From positions 16,594-80,593 of the forward strand of contig JAGPCY010000040.1 of the NCBI GenBank assembly GCA_018057825.1: a stretch of 64,000 nucleotides of DNA. The letters are read 5' to 3'. Positions 27,889 to 37,845 of the stretch are shown here, in pieces. A program made the translations under genes and the position numbers. Origin of the DNA: Kofleriaceae bacterium (GTDB lineage: Bacteria > Myxococcota_A > Polyangia > Haliangiales > Haliangiaceae). The notes below the pieces were generated by a model, which saw nothing but the letters and a program-made list of their open reading frames with translations, made no database searches and had not been told where the DNA came from. How positions within the stretch are numbered: the stretch's first letter is position 1; every line of letters begins with the position of its first letter.

Positions 27889-28655
27889 TGCGCGTGCCCT
27901 GGACGCCCGCCTGGCTCGGCCTCGCGCTCCTCGGCTGCGGCGGCGCCGCCGCGACCACGCCGGTCGCCCCGACCCCGGTCGAGGACGCCGCGCCGATCGA
28001 TCCCGATGACGACGGCGACGACGGCGAGGACGACGACGGCGTCGAGCTGGTCTCGGATCGCGGCCGGATCGATCCCGAGGTCGCGGCGGCGCGGGTCGCG
28101 CCCCACGCCGCGGCCCTGAACGACTGCTACACGCAGAACCTCGCCCGCCGACGCTGGTTGGGCGGCACCGTCGAGCTGACCTGGGTGGTCGCGGTCGACG
28201 GCAAGCTGTCGGGCGTGCGCCTGAGCCAGAGCGATCTCGGCGCCTGGCCGATCGAGCGCTGCCTGCTCGAGGTCGCGGCCGGGGTCAACTTCGGCAAGCC
28301 CCAGGGGCACGGCCCGGCCGAGGTGACCTTCCCGGTCAGCTTCGCCGGCGGCGGCGCCGCGGTCGGCTGGGACGACGATCAGGCCCAGGCCGCGGTCGGC
28401 GGTAAGCCGAGCGAGCTGCGGGCGTGCGCCAAGCCGGGCGGCGGCGATCCGTACAACGTCGCGATCACGATCTACGTCGGCACCCGGGGCGCGGTGCAGT
28501 CGGTCGGCTTCGCCGGGCCGCAGCCGCTGGCCCCGGCCTGGGCCGATTGCGCGGCGGCCAAGATCGCGGCCTGGAAGCTGCCGGATCCGCGCGGCAAGAT
28601 CGCCAAGCTGCAGTTCACCTACAACCCGGTCGCGATCGACGACGACGCTGGATGA
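27888..28655 (+). CDS. Lipoprotein with two AgmX/PglI-like domains
   Basis: 255 residues. The signal LGLALLGC is a lipobox. A long Asp-rich linker (DPDDDGDDGEDDDG) precedes two related Cys-paired domains: the first has LNDCYTQNLARRRWLGGTVEL ending IERCLLEVAAGVNFGKP, the second LRACAKPGGG ... WADCAAAKIAAWKLPDP. Each follows the AgmX/PglI C-terminal scheme of two Cys flanking a beta-rich core. It overlaps the upstream lipoprotein gene by one base (TGATG) and ends 4 bp before an acyl-CoA dehydrogenase. The role is unknown. Confidence 0.8.
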   Translation: MRVPWTPAWLGLALLGCGGAAATTPVAPTPVEDAAPIDPDDDGDDGEDDDGVELVSDRGRIDPEVAAARVAPHAAALNDCYTQNLARRRWLGGTVELTWVVAVDGKLSGVRLSQSDLGAWPIERCLLEVAAGVNFGKPQGHGPAEVTFPVSFAGGGAAVGWDDDQAQAAVGGKPSELRACAKPGGGDPYNVAITIYVGTRGAVQSVGFAGPQPLAPAWADCAAAKIAAWKLPDPRGKIAKLQFTYNPVAIDDDAG

Positions 28656-28659
28656 GCCC

Positions 28660-29805
<1,146 letters not shown>

Positions 29806-29884
29806 CGCCGCGCCGCCTCGTCCTCGTCTCGCCACGGCCTACCTTCCGCTCGATGATCACGCGTCTGTCACCCCAGGAGCTGCC

Positions 29885-30301
29885 ATGACCACCGCCAAGA
29901 AGCTGCGCATCCTCGTCGCCAAGCCCGGCCTCGACGGCCACGATCGCGGGGCGAAGGTCGTGGCCCGGGCCCTGGCCGACGCCGGCTACGAGGTCGTCTA
30001 CACCGGCCTGCACCAGACTCCCGAGATGATCGCGGCGGCGGCGGTACAGGAGGCGGTCGACGCGGTCGGCCTGTCGATCATGTCGGGCGCGCACATGACC
30101 TTGTTTCCGGCGGTGATCGAGGCCCTGAAGGCCCGCGGCGCCGGCGACGTCCTGGTGTTCGGCGGCGGCATCGTGCCCAAGGACGATCTCGCCAAGCTGA
30201 CCGAGCTCGGCGTGGCCAAGATCTTCACGCCGGGCACCACGACCACCGAGATCGTCGAGTGGGTCGAGCGCGAGGTCCGGCCGCGGGTCGAGGCCGCCTG
30301 A
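29885..30301 (+). CDS. Methylmalonyl-CoA mutase, cobalamin-binding subunit
   Basis: A 138-residue stand-alone B12-binding domain. The base-off cobalamin motif DGHDRG (17-22, with lower-axial ligand His19) is followed by GLSIMSGAH and VFGGGIVP, the usual SxL and GG elements. It should pair with a separately encoded large catalytic subunit to interconvert methylmalonyl-CoA and succinyl-CoA. No large subunit is in the window. AGGAG precedes the ATG at 29885. Its stop overlaps the next ATG by one base, and the mutase chaperone gene meaB lies one gene further on. Confidence 0.93.
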   Translation: MTTAKKLRILVAKPGLDGHDRGAKVVARALADAGYEVVYTGLHQTPEMIAAAAVQEAVDAVGLSIMSGAHMTLFPAVIEALKARGAGDVLVFGGGIVPKDDLAKLTELGVAKIFTPGTTTTEIVEWVEREVRPRVEAA

Positions 30302-31479
30302 TGCGGCGGGCCGCGGCCGCGGGCTGGCTGGTCGCGCTCGCCTGTCGCGACCCACGGCCGGCGGCGCCGCAGCCGGTCCGGCCCGACGCCGCGGTCGCCG
30401 TCGACGCCCCCGGCGACGACCTGGGGCTAGGCTCGGCCGGCGGGGATCCCGACGAGGCGCCCGAGGAGGAGCGGATCGCCGCCGTCGAGCGGGCGATGAA
30501 CGAGCTGGCCCCGGTCGCCAACCAGTGCTGGGCGGTGGCGGCCAGCGACGACTTCCGCCTGCGCGGCACGATCCGCGCCCTGGTCGCGGTCGGCCGCGGC
30601 GGCGCCCGGGTCGAGATCACCGCCGACGAGCCCGGCGACGCCGCGCTCACGACCTGTCTGGTCGCGGTCCTCGAGGCCTATCCGTGGGCCGCGCCCCTCG
30701 ACGGCCAGGCGGTCGAGCTGCCGTTTCGCTTCACCGCCCCGACCCAGCAGAACCTGATCGATCGGCGCATGGTCGCGCATCGCGCCCAGGCCGGCCTCGA
30801 CGTCGCGGTCCTCATCGATGAGCGCAACACCGGCAACCCGGCGGTCGCGGTCCTCGACGTGCGGGCCGAGGCCAGCCGCGGCATCGGCCCGCGCCGCCCG
30901 CCCGAGCCCGAGCTGTGGCGCTTGACCACGGCCGCGAGCTGGCTCGACGGCCCGCGCCGGGTCCCGGTCGCCGCCGGCGATGTCCTGGTCGTGCCGCGCG
31001 GCGCCAACCTGGTCCTGGCCAGCGTCGACGGCCAGCCGGTCGCGGCCACCGTCGCGATCGTCCCGGGCGGCGCCCTCGGCGTGGCCCGGGCCGGCGCGTT
31101 GCCCGAGGCGCTGCCGAGCCAGGTCCCGGCCCGGCCGGCGGCGATCCGCCACGTCGTCGCCGCCGCCGCGCAGCACTATCCGCAGGCGTCGGGAGCCGCG
31201 ACCCTCCTGGTCGAGGCCGCGCCGGTGGCGGCCAGCGTCCTCGAGCTCGACGCCGGCGCGGTCATCCCGGTCCACGTCCACGCCGGCTCGACCGAGGTCC
31301 TCTACGTCCTGGCCGGCGGCGGCACGATGACCGTCGACGGCGTCGCGATCGCGGTCGAGCCGACCTCGGTCATCCAGATCCCGCCCGGCGTTCCCCACGG
31401 CTTCACCGCCACCGCCGCGACCCGCGGCTTCCAGCTCTACGCGCCACCCGGGCCCGAGCAGCGCTTCAAGAAGCAGTGA
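30301..31479 (+). CDS. Lipoprotein with AgmX-like domain fused to a C-terminal cupin
   Basis: 392 residues. The leader AGWLVALAC gives a lipobox Cys at residue 15. Residues 60-145 repeat the Cys-paired AgmX/PglI-like pattern (VANQCWAVA ... ALTTCLVAVLEAYPW). A middle region of unknown fold follows. Residues 290-385 are a cupin: VIPVHVHAGSTEVLYVLAGGG and PPGVPHGFTATA, with metal-type His residues in HVH, Glu and the later His. The fusion of these two parts is unusual. It sits by one-base overlap between the B12-binding mutase subunit and meaB. A sensor or binding lipoprotein is possible, not shown. Confidence 0.78.
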   Translation: MRRAAAAGWLVALACRDPRPAAPQPVRPDAAVAVDAPGDDLGLGSAGGDPDEAPEEERIAAVERAMNELAPVANQCWAVAASDDFRLRGTIRALVAVGRGGARVEITADEPGDAALTTCLVAVLEAYPWAAPLDGQAVELPFRFTAPTQQNLIDRRMVAHRAQAGLDVAVLIDERNTGNPAVAVLDVRAEASRGIGPRRPPEPELWRLTTAASWLDGPRRVPVAAGDVLVVPRGANLVLASVDGQPVAATVAIVPGGALGVARAGALPEALPSQVPARPAAIRHVVAAAAQHYPQASGAATLLVEAAPVAASVLELDAGAVIPVHVHAGSTEVLYVLAGGGTMTVDGVAIAVEPTSVIQIPPGVPHGFTATAATRGFQLYAPPGPEQRFKKQ

Positions 31480-31480
31480 C

Positions 31481-32434
31481 ATGACCAGCACCACCACCAC
31501 CGTCGAGCGGGTCCTGGGCGGCGACGTCCGCGCCGCCGCCCGCCTCATGCGCGAGGTCGACGACCGCAGCCCGGCCGCCCGGGCCGCGCTCAAGGCCCTG
31601 CACCCCCACACCGGCCGCGGCTACATCGTCGGCATCACCGGCAACCCTGGCGCCGGCAAGTCGACCGTCGTCGACGGTCTGATCGCGCACTACCGGGCCC
31701 GCGGCGAGCGGGTCGGCGTGGTCGCGGTCGATCCGACCTCGCCGTTCTCGGGCGGCGCGATCCTCGGCGATCGCATCCGCATGCAGCGCCACGCCACCGA
31801 CGACGGCGTCTTCATCCGATCGCTCGCGACCCGCGGCCACCTCGGCGGCCTGTCGCGCTCGACCTTCGACGTGGTCGCGGTCCTCGACGCCATGGGCTAC
31901 CAGCGGATCCTGGTCGAGACCGTCGGGGTCGGCCAGGACGAGGTCGACGTGATGAAGGCGGCCCACACCTCGGTGGTCGTGACCGTGCCCGGCCTGGGCG
32001 ACGACATCCAAGCGATCAAGGCCGGCATCCTCGAGATCGCCGACGTCCTGGTCGTCAACAAGGCCGATCGCGAGGGCGCCGATCGGACCGAGCGCGACCT
32101 CTTGCACATGCTCGATCTGCGGGCCGACGGCGAGCGCAAGGAGGTCGAGATCCTGCGCACGATCGCCAACCGCGGCACCGCCGGCTCGGGCCTGGCCGAG
32201 CTGGCCGACGCGATCGAGCGTCACCGCGCCGCGACCTGGACCGGCGACCGCGGCGCGGCGCGCGCGACCGCCCGGGCTGCGGCGCAGCTCGCCGAGCTGG
32301 TGCGCGCGCTCCTGGCCGATCGGGTCGAGGCGGCGCTGATCGCGCGCGGCGGGCTGCGCGAGCTGGCCGGCGAGGTCGCGGCGCGGCGCGCCGATCCATG
32401 GACGTTGGCCGAAGAGGTCGCGGCCGGCCTGTAG
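31481..32434 (+). CDS. meaB: Methylmalonyl-CoA mutase-associated GTPase MeaB
   Basis: A 317-residue G3E-family GTPase that protects and reloads the B12 mutase. Walker A is GNPGAGKST. VDPTSPFSGGAILGDRIRM is diagnostic for MeaB/ArgK, ETVGVGQDE contains the switch region, and VVNKADREGADRT holds the NKxD guanine motif. Length is normal. ATG start one base after the preceding stop. It ends the metabolic operon that starts at 25442, and its presence supports the mutase assignment of the 29885 gene. Confidence 0.95.
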   Translation: MTSTTTTVERVLGGDVRAAARLMREVDDRSPAARAALKALHPHTGRGYIVGITGNPGAGKSTVVDGLIAHYRARGERVGVVAVDPTSPFSGGAILGDRIRMQRHATDDGVFIRSLATRGHLGGLSRSTFDVVAVLDAMGYQRILVETVGVGQDEVDVMKAAHTSVVVTVPGLGDDIQAIKAGILEIADVLVVNKADREGADRTERDLLHMLDLRADGERKEVEILRTIANRGTAGSGLAELADAIERHRAATWTGDRGAARATARAAAQLAELVRALLADRVEAALIARGGLRELAGEVAARRADPWTLAEEVAAGL

Positions 32435-32528
32435 GCGAGCACCTACCTACCCGGTGTCGAGGGGCGTCGATCACAGCGCGGCAGGTCGGGCCTCGCCGGC
32501 CCCGGCCGGGGTGTTACGATGGAGGTCT

Positions 32529-33245
32529 ATGTTCGCCGGTTCGCTTGCCCTGACTCGCTCGCTGGTCGCCGTCGCCGCCCTCGCCCTCGCCGGGTGTGGC
32601 CTCCTGGTCGACTCCAACATCACCGACTTCAACCTCGATCTGCCGAAGAAGACCTTCACGATCGACGCCGCCAACTGGGGCCTGCAGGGGGCCGACGCGC
32701 TGACCTCGCAGACCTGCACCGTGGCGCCGGACCCGTGCGCGGCCGCCGCCGCCGCGACCTGCACCGACGGCACCTGCATCGCCCAGTGCAACCCGTCGTC
32801 GTTGACCTGCGATCTGACGTTGTTCGTCGGGCTCCACACCCCAATCAACCTCCTGAGCGAGAAGCCCGAGCTGGCCAGCATCGACGGGCAGCCGCTGGTC
32901 GACGTCACGATCGACGCGATCACCTACGAGGTGACCGAGAACACCATGAACGTCGGGACGCCGGAGATGAAGGTCTACGCCGCGCCGATCACCGTGACGC
33001 GCCCGGGCGACCCGCTGTCGCGCGAGATCGGCACCGTGCCGGCGATCGCCGCCGGGATGACCATGGGCGAGACCGCGGTCGTGTTGTCGCCCACCGGCAA
33101 GGCCACCCTGGCCGAGTTCATGGGCGCCTACGAGACCCCGTTCAACATCATCGTCGGCTCGAACCTCCTGGTGCAGCAGGGCGATCCGGTGCCGACCGGC
33201 CGGCTGGTCGTCACGGTCGCGGTCAAGGCCCACGCCGGCGTGTGA
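32529..33245 (+). CDS. Hypothetical lipoprotein
   Basis: 238 residues with a strong lipobox leader (VAVAALALAGC) and a beta-rich mature part starting GLLVDSNITDFNLDLPKKTF. Several Cys (TSQTCTVAPDPC, CTDGTCIAQC, LTCDL) cluster near residues 60-100 and probably form disulfides. No known domain is recognised. It lies alone between meaB and the flavoprotein gene on the same strand. ATG start chosen to give the signal peptide. Confidence 0.8.
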   Translation: MFAGSLALTRSLVAVAALALAGCGLLVDSNITDFNLDLPKKTFTIDAANWGLQGADALTSQTCTVAPDPCAAAAAATCTDGTCIAQCNPSSLTCDLTLFVGLHTPINLLSEKPELASIDGQPLVDVTIDAITYEVTENTMNVGTPEMKVYAAPITVTRPGDPLSREIGTVPAIAAGMTMGETAVVLSPTGKATLAEFMGAYETPFNIIVGSNLLVQQGDPVPTGRLVVTVAVKAHAGV

Positions 33246-33275
33246 ACGCCGGGGCGCCGTGCTACACGACGCGCC

Positions 33276-34487
33276 GTGCTCGTCTCCTCCGCTGACCGCG
33301 TCCGCGACGTGATCGTCGTCGGCGCTGGCCCGGCCGGCGCCGCGGTCGCGGCCCGCCTGCACCAGCACGGCGTGCGCGATGTCCTGGTCGTCGATCGCTA
33401 CGACTTCCCGCGCGACAAGCCGTGTGGCGGCGGCCTCACCGGCCACATCGATGAGGCCCTGGCCGCGGTCGACCTGCGCCTGACCGTGCCGACCCTGGCG
33501 TCGCCGTCGGCCACCGTGCGCTGCGGCGGCTTTGCGCGGACCGTGACGATGGGCCGTCCGGTCCAGGTCATCCGCCGGCTCGAGTTCGACGCCAGCCTGG
33601 TCGAGCAAGTGCGGGCCAAGGGGGTCGAGGTCGCGACCGGGGTGGCGATCGATCGGGTGGTGCCGGCCGCCGACCGGGTCGAGCTGGTCACCGACGACGG
33701 CGCCACCCTGGCCGCCAAGGTCGTGGTCGGCGCCGACGGCGCGGCCTCGATCGTGCGCAAGCACCTGACCGGCAACGCCAAGGCCCTGCCGCACCGGCTG
33801 TTCATGGCCGAGCTGCCGACCGCGAAGGCCGACGACGCGATGGTCTACGACTTCACGCCCATGCGCGACGGCCTGCGCGGCTACCTGTGGTTGTTCCCGG
33901 TCGCCGGAGGCCGCCAGAACGTCGGCCTCATGCACTACCCGTCGTCGCGCCGCGGCGGCCCCGAGCTCCTGGCGATGCTCGGCCGTTACCTCGACGGCTA
34001 CGGGGTCGCGCTGCCCAAGAAGGGTCCCCGCGGCTGGCCGGTGTGGGGCTATCACCCGTCGACGCCGGTGGCGGCGCCGCGCCTGATCACCGTCGGAGAC
34101 GCCGCCGGCATCGACGGGCTGACCGGCGAGGGCATCGCGGTCGCGATGGAGCAGGCCCAGGTCGCCGGCGACGCGGTCGCGCGGGCGCTCACCACCGGCG
34201 AGGTCGGCTTCGCCGGGTACCGTCGGGCGCTGCGCAAGGCGGTGGTCGGCCGCGAGCTGGCGCTCGATCGTCACCTGGCGCGCCTCCTGTACCAGGCTGG
34301 GCCGGGCTGGCGGCGCTGGCTCTCGCTGGTGCTGTTCGATCCCGACGTCCTCGAGATGTACGCGGCCCGGGTCGCCGGCACCGAGGTCCTGGCCGATCAG
34401 AAGGCCCGGCTGTGGGGCGCTCTGGTGCGCCACGGCTTCGCCGCCGGGCGCCGCCGCCGCGAGCTCGAGGCTGCGTTGGCCGGGTAG
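33276..34487 (+). CDS. Geranylgeranyl-reductase-family FAD oxidoreductase
   Basis: 403 residues. VIVVGAGPAGAAVAARL is the FAD Rossmann motif, DKPCGGGLTG the family-typical Cys-containing loop, VVGADGAASIVRK and TVGDAAGIDGLTGEGIAVAM the second and third FAD contacts. Family members reduce isoprenoid chains or act as related flavin mono-oxygenases/dehydrogenases. The substrate cannot be told here; no isoprenoid synthase is adjacent. GTG start at 33276. The gene ends 43 bp before a perfect hexanucleotide array. Confidence 0.88.
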   Translation: MLVSSADRVRDVIVVGAGPAGAAVAARLHQHGVRDVLVVDRYDFPRDKPCGGGLTGHIDEALAAVDLRLTVPTLASPSATVRCGGFARTVTMGRPVQVIRRLEFDASLVEQVRAKGVEVATGVAIDRVVPAADRVELVTDDGATLAAKVVVGADGAASIVRKHLTGNAKALPHRLFMAELPTAKADDAMVYDFTPMRDGLRGYLWLFPVAGGRQNVGLMHYPSSRRGGPELLAMLGRYLDGYGVALPKKGPRGWPVWGYHPSTPVAAPRLITVGDAAGIDGLTGEGIAVAMEQAQVAGDAVARALTTGEVGFAGYRRALRKAVVGRELALDRHLARLLYQAGPGWRRWLSLVLFDPDVLEMYAARVAGTEVLADQKARLWGALVRHGFAAGRRRRELEAALAG

Positions 34488-34529
34488 GGCCCGCAGGGCC
34501 AATGCCGGTGACGTAGGCGGCTCCTCGAC

Positions 34530-34642
34530 GGGATCGGGATCGGGATCGGGATCGGGATCGGGATCGGGATCGGGATCGGGATCGGGATCGGGATCGGGAT
34601 CGGGATCGGGATCGGGATCGGGATCGGGATCGGGATCGGGAT
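34530..34642. repeat. (GGGATC)n perfect hexanucleotide array, about 19 units
   Basis: A tandem run of GGGATC without internal variation for about 18 copies, ending in GGGATT just before the stop at 34646. It fills the 3'-3' spacer between convergent genes. Unlike the other five arrays the unit is GGGATC rather than TCGGYC, and its perfection implies recent expansion or active homogenisation. Each unit also creates GATC. Confidence 0.95.
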
Positions 34643-34645
34643 TCT

Positions 34646-34837
34646 CTACTCGTCGTCGCCGCGCTTGGTCGCCGGCGGCGCGTCGCCCTTGACCTTGCGC
34701 CCTGCCTTGCGCAGCGCCTCGCGCAGCACGAACTCGATCTGGCCGTTGATGCTGCGCAGCTCGTCGGAAGCCCAGGCCTCGTAGGCGGTGAGCACCGCCG
34801 GATCGAGGCGCAGGAGGAACGGCTTGCGCGTGGCCAC
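34646..34837 (-). CDS. Small ribbon-helix-helix DNA-binding protein (Arc-like)
   Basis: 63 residues: a short beta strand (KPFLLRLDP), then two helices (AVLTAYEAWASDELRS and INGQIEFVLREALRKAG) and a Lys-rich tail, the Arc/MetJ-type fold. As a dimer it should bind a palindromic operator. GTG start, 4 bp after the stop of the SPFH gene, so the two form an operon. The strong palindrome upstream of the SPFH gene (35761-35790) is a candidate binding site. Small proteins of this type commonly accompany SPFH genes. Confidence 0.75.
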   Translation of the reverse strand: MATRKPFLLRLDPAVLTAYEAWASDELRSINGQIEFVLREALRKAGRKVKGDAPPATKRGDDE

Positions 34838-34841
34838 GGGC

Positions 34842-35738
34842 CTAACCCTGGTGGAGCGTGCCGGCGTTGATCACCGGCTGCGTGGCGCGCTCGCCGCACA
34901 GCACGACCAGGAGGTTCGACACCATCGCCGCCTTGCGCTCCTCGTCGAGCTCGACGACCTTGTGGCGGGCGAGCTGGGTCAAGGCCATCTCGACCATGCC
35001 GACCGCGCCCTCGACGATGCGCTGGCGCGCGGCGATGATCGCGCCGGCCTGCTGGCGTTGGAGCATCGCCTGGGCGATCTCCGGCGCGTAGGCCAGGTGG
35101 GCGATCTTGGCCTCGAGGATCTCGACGCCGGCCTTGTGGCAGTGCTTGGCGATCTCGGACTGGAGCTGCTCGGAGACCGCGTCGGTGTGGCCGCGCAGCG
35201 AGACGGTTCGCTCGTCTTGGCCGTCGTAGGGGTGGTGGGTGGCGAGGTTGCGGACCGCAGCCTCGGCCTGGACGCGGACGAATGAAGCGTAGTCGTCGAC
35301 GACGAAGCAGGCGGCGGCGGTGTCGACCACGCGCCACACCACGATCGCCCCGATCTCGATCGGGTTGCCCTCGACGTCGTTGACCTTGATGATCGGGGTC
35401 TCAAAGCTGCGCATGCGCAGCGACAGCGAGCGCTTGCTGTAGAACGGGTTGACCCAGCGCCAGCCCTCCTCCTTGGTGGTGCCGACGTAGCGCCCGAAGA
35501 GCTGCATGACCCGCGCCTCGTTGGGCGCGATCGTGAACATGCCGATGAGGAGCAAGAGCGCGACCAGGCCGAGCAGGCTGGCGCCAACCGCTGCGATCGC
35601 GATCTGCTTGCCGGCGCCGACCGCGTGTGGGTTGGATGGCAGGAGCGCCACCAGGAGCGCGATCGCCGCGCCGACGGCGGCCAGGGACAGGACCAGGGCC
35701 AAGCTGCCCGGAAGAGAGTGGATGCGGCGTTCTTGCAC
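34842..35738 (-). CDS. SPFH/Band 7 membrane protein
   Basis: 298 residues with two N-terminal membrane helices (about 12-30 and 45-66), then an SPFH domain starting [21 protein letters not shown] and including [27 protein letters not shown] and ATHHPYDG. The C-terminal helix-rich part ([28 protein letters not shown]) is the oligomerisation region of stomatin-like proteins. Such proteins scaffold membrane microdomains or regulate proteases. GTG start with GAGGTGA five bases upstream. A 30-bp palindrome starts 23 bp before the start codon and probably controls it. Confidence 0.9.
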   Translation of the reverse strand: MQERRIHSLPGSLALVLSLAAVGAAIALLVALLPSNPHAVGAGKQIAIAAVGASLLGLVALLLLIGMFTIAPNEARVMQLFGRYVGTTKEEGWRWVNPFYSKRSLSLRMRSFETPIIKVNDVEGNPIEIGAIVVWRVVDTAAACFVVDDYASFVRVQAEAAVRNLATHHPYDGQDERTVSLRGHTDAVSEQLQSEIAKHCHKAGVEILEAKIAHLAYAPEIAQAMLQRQQAGAIIAARQRIVEGAVGMVEMALTQLARHKVVELDEERKAAMVSNLLVVLCGERATQPVINAGTLHQG

Positions 35739-35760
35739 GGGTCACCTCGCGGTCAAAGCG

Positions 35761-35790
35761 TGATGTCAAAGTGATATCACTTTGACATCA
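35761..35790. promoter_or_regulatory. Perfect 30-bp palindrome, probable operator
   Basis: Each half reads TGATGTCAAAGTGAT toward the centre, and the two halves are exact reverse complements over all 30 bases with no spacer. It is AT-rich against a very GC-rich background and contains TTGACA on both strands (35782-35787 plus; 35764-35769 minus), so it may overlap the -35 elements of divergent promoters for the SPFH operon and the SDR gene at 35840. Additional half-sites GTCAAAG (35752-35758) and TGTCAAGG (35791-35798) flank it. Confidence 0.8.
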
Positions 35791-35839
35791 TGTCAAGGTC
35801 GATCGCGGCGGCCGCCCGCGGATCGTGCGAGGGTAGGGC

Positions 35840-36595
35840 GTGGCCCTCCCGATCGTCGTCACCGGTGGCAGCGCCGGCATCGGCCGGGCGGTGGCGGCCG
35901 CGCTCGTGGCCGCCGGGCATCCGGTCATCATCGCCAGCCGGCACCCCGAGCGAGCCAGGTTGCCGGGCGCCCGGCTCATGCCGCTCGATCTCACCGATCG
36001 CGCGTCGATCGAGGGCCTGGCGGCGACCGTGCGGGCCGAGGACCTCAGGCTCGCTGCGGTGATCGCCAACGCCGGCGTCTGGCCGACCCGTCGGATCGTC
36101 ACGCGCGCCGGGCACGAGCTCGGCCTGGCGGTGGCCCACGTCGGCCACGCTGCGTTGATCGACCGGCTGGCGCCGGCCCTCGACGATAGGGCCCGGATCG
36201 TCGTCGTGGCCTCGGGGCTCCACGCCCGCGGCCGCATCGCGTGGGACGATCTGGCGGCGGCGCGCGGCTTCGATCCGCTGGCGGCCTACGCCCAGGCCAA
36301 GCTCGCCAACGTGATGTATGCCCTGACCCTGGCCCGGCGTCGGCCGACCTGGCGGGTCAACGCGGTGCATCCCGGGATCGTGCGCACCGCGCTCCACGGC
36401 GAGCGGGTCCCGCCGCGCGCGATCGCCCCCGAGATCGCCGCCCGCGCCATCGTCGCCCTGGCGATCGATCCGCGGCACGCCGCGACCACCGGCCGCTACT
36501 TCGATCAGACGACCTCGCGCCGGCCCGCGCCCCACGCCCTCGACCGTGCCTCGCAAGATCGACTGTGGTCGATCACCGAGGCGATGATCCGCTAG
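35840..36595 (+). CDS. Short-chain dehydrogenase/reductase (SDR)
   Basis: 251 residues. VTGGSAGIGRAVA is the NAD(P)-binding TGxxxGxG loop, ASRHPERA suggests NADPH preference through Arg-His after the second strand, VIANAGVW is the structural NAG motif and YAQAKLANVMYAL the catalytic YxxxK. VVVASGLHARG contributes the catalytic Ser. The pattern is close to the retinol-dehydrogenase/WW-domain oxidoreductase-like subgroup. GTG start, 50 bp after the 30-bp palindrome and divergent from the SPFH gene. Substrate unknown. It runs into a hexanucleotide array. Confidence 0.88.
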   Translation: MALPIVVTGGSAGIGRAVAAALVAAGHPVIIASRHPERARLPGARLMPLDLTDRASIEGLAATVRAEDLRLAAVIANAGVWPTRRIVTRAGHELGLAVAHVGHAALIDRLAPALDDRARIVVVASGLHARGRIAWDDLAAARGFDPLAAYAQAKLANVMYALTLARRRPTWRVNAVHPGIVRTALHGERVPPRAIAPEIAARAIVALAIDPRHAATTGRYFDQTTSRRPAPHALDRASQDRLWSITEAMIR

Positions 36596-36598
36596 CAC

Positions 36599-36715
<117 letters not shown>

Positions 36716-36731
36716 GCGCGTCGCCCCCCCG

Positions 36732-37373
36732 CTACGGGGCCTGCGCAGCGGCCATCGCCAACGTCAGGTCGTGCAGCTCGATCAACCCGGCCCAGCTCCA
36801 GAACCGGCCGTCAGCGTGGAGCGCGAGCTCGGCGGTCACGCGCGTCGGGTCGCCCGCGACCTCGAGGTCGATCGGCAAGCCGCGCAGCGTCACCGGTCCC
36901 AGGGGCGTGACCCGCCCGCCGGTGTCGAGCGACCAGGACAATCGCAGCGTCGTCGTCAGCGAGGCGTGGGCGGCGTTGGGCCCGTCCCAGGTCGTCATCG
37001 CCGTCGCGCCGTCGGTGGCCAGGGCGAGGGTCAGGTCGGTCAGCCGCGCCGGCTGACCGAACACCGCGTCGGGCAGAGCGATCGGCGCCAGCGCGACCTC
37101 GAGCCCGTCGAGCGCGAGCTGGTCGTGGCGATCGACCGACAGCCCGAGGCCGCCGCCGTCGAGCTGGATCGCCAACGTCCCCTCTTCCCAGCGACCGCGC
37201 CACTGCCGGGCGGTGATTGTCCCGGCGTCCGGATCCGCCGAGATCGTCAGCACCGCGCCATCGCTGGCCAGCGCGTCGCGGACCGACGCCGGGGGATTCG
37301 GCGTGGGGAGAGCTTCTGGTTCAAAGGCGCACGCCGACGCCCACAACCCCGAGATCAACAGGAACGTACGCAT
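36732..37373 (-). CDS. Hypothetical lipoprotein
   Basis: 213 residues with a lipobox leader (LLISGLWASAC). The mature part is beta-rich, with repeated short strands (VLTISADPDAGTITA, TLAIQLDGGGLGLSV, DLTLALATDG), resembling no family that I recognise. ATG start at 37373. It faces the hexanucleotide array at its 3' end. Confidence 0.75.
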   Translation of the reverse strand: MRTFLLISGLWASACAFEPEALPTPNPPASVRDALASDGAVLTISADPDAGTITARQWRGRWEEGTLAIQLDGGGLGLSVDRHDQLALDGLEVALAPIALPDAVFGQPARLTDLTLALATDGATAMTTWDGPNAAHASLTTTLRLSWSLDTGGRVTPLGPVTLRGLPIDLEVAGDPTRVTAELALHADGRFWSWAGLIELHDLTLAMAAAQAP

Positions 37374-37527
37374 GATGACGCGTTGCGCAGCAAAGCGAGG
37401 ACCAATGATTGGACCACTTGCTGGGCTGTGATCGCGGAGGCTTGCGGTGACCCGGGTGCGCCATCATGGCACATTCCGCAACTCGACGAGCCATCGAGGC
37501 GCGCCCAGGCCATCGGGCCTGCTCAGG

Positions 37528-37779
37528 CTACTCGATGACGGTGAGGCTGGCGGCCGCGCGCCGGGCCTGGGCCTGGGCATAGGCCTCAAGGACGGCCCTC
37601 ACGCGTTGCTCTTCTTCGGCGAGCGTCTCCTGGATGCATGCACCCGCTTGGTTCGGAGTCAGGTCGCGCGTCGATGGTTCGAACCACGCCCAGGTGACGA
37701 CTCCGATCGCGCACACGACGAGTCCACTCCGGATCGGCCGGTGGAAGATGCTCGAGGACAGGGCGCTCAAGGAGGGCAT
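37528..37779 (-). CDS. Small single-span membrane protein
   Basis: An 83-residue ORF from the ATG at 37779 (an upstream start at 37803 would add eight residues). One hydrophobic segment (SGLVVCAIGVVTWAWF) follows a basic N-terminus, then a helical, Glu-rich tail (ETLAEEEQRVRAVLEAYAQAQ). Composition and topology are believable for a real protein, but no family is known. The 154-bp stretch before it (37374-37527) shows nothing further. Confidence 0.5.
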   Translation of the reverse strand: MPSLSALSSSIFHRPIRSGLVVCAIGVVTWAWFEPSTRDLTPNQAGACIQETLAEEEQRVRAVLEAYAQAQARRAAASLTVIE

Positions 37780-37845
37780 GGCCCTTCGACCCACGTCCTC
37801 CACGATCCTTGGGATTCGGAGGTCACGCGATCATCCGAAGGGGCC

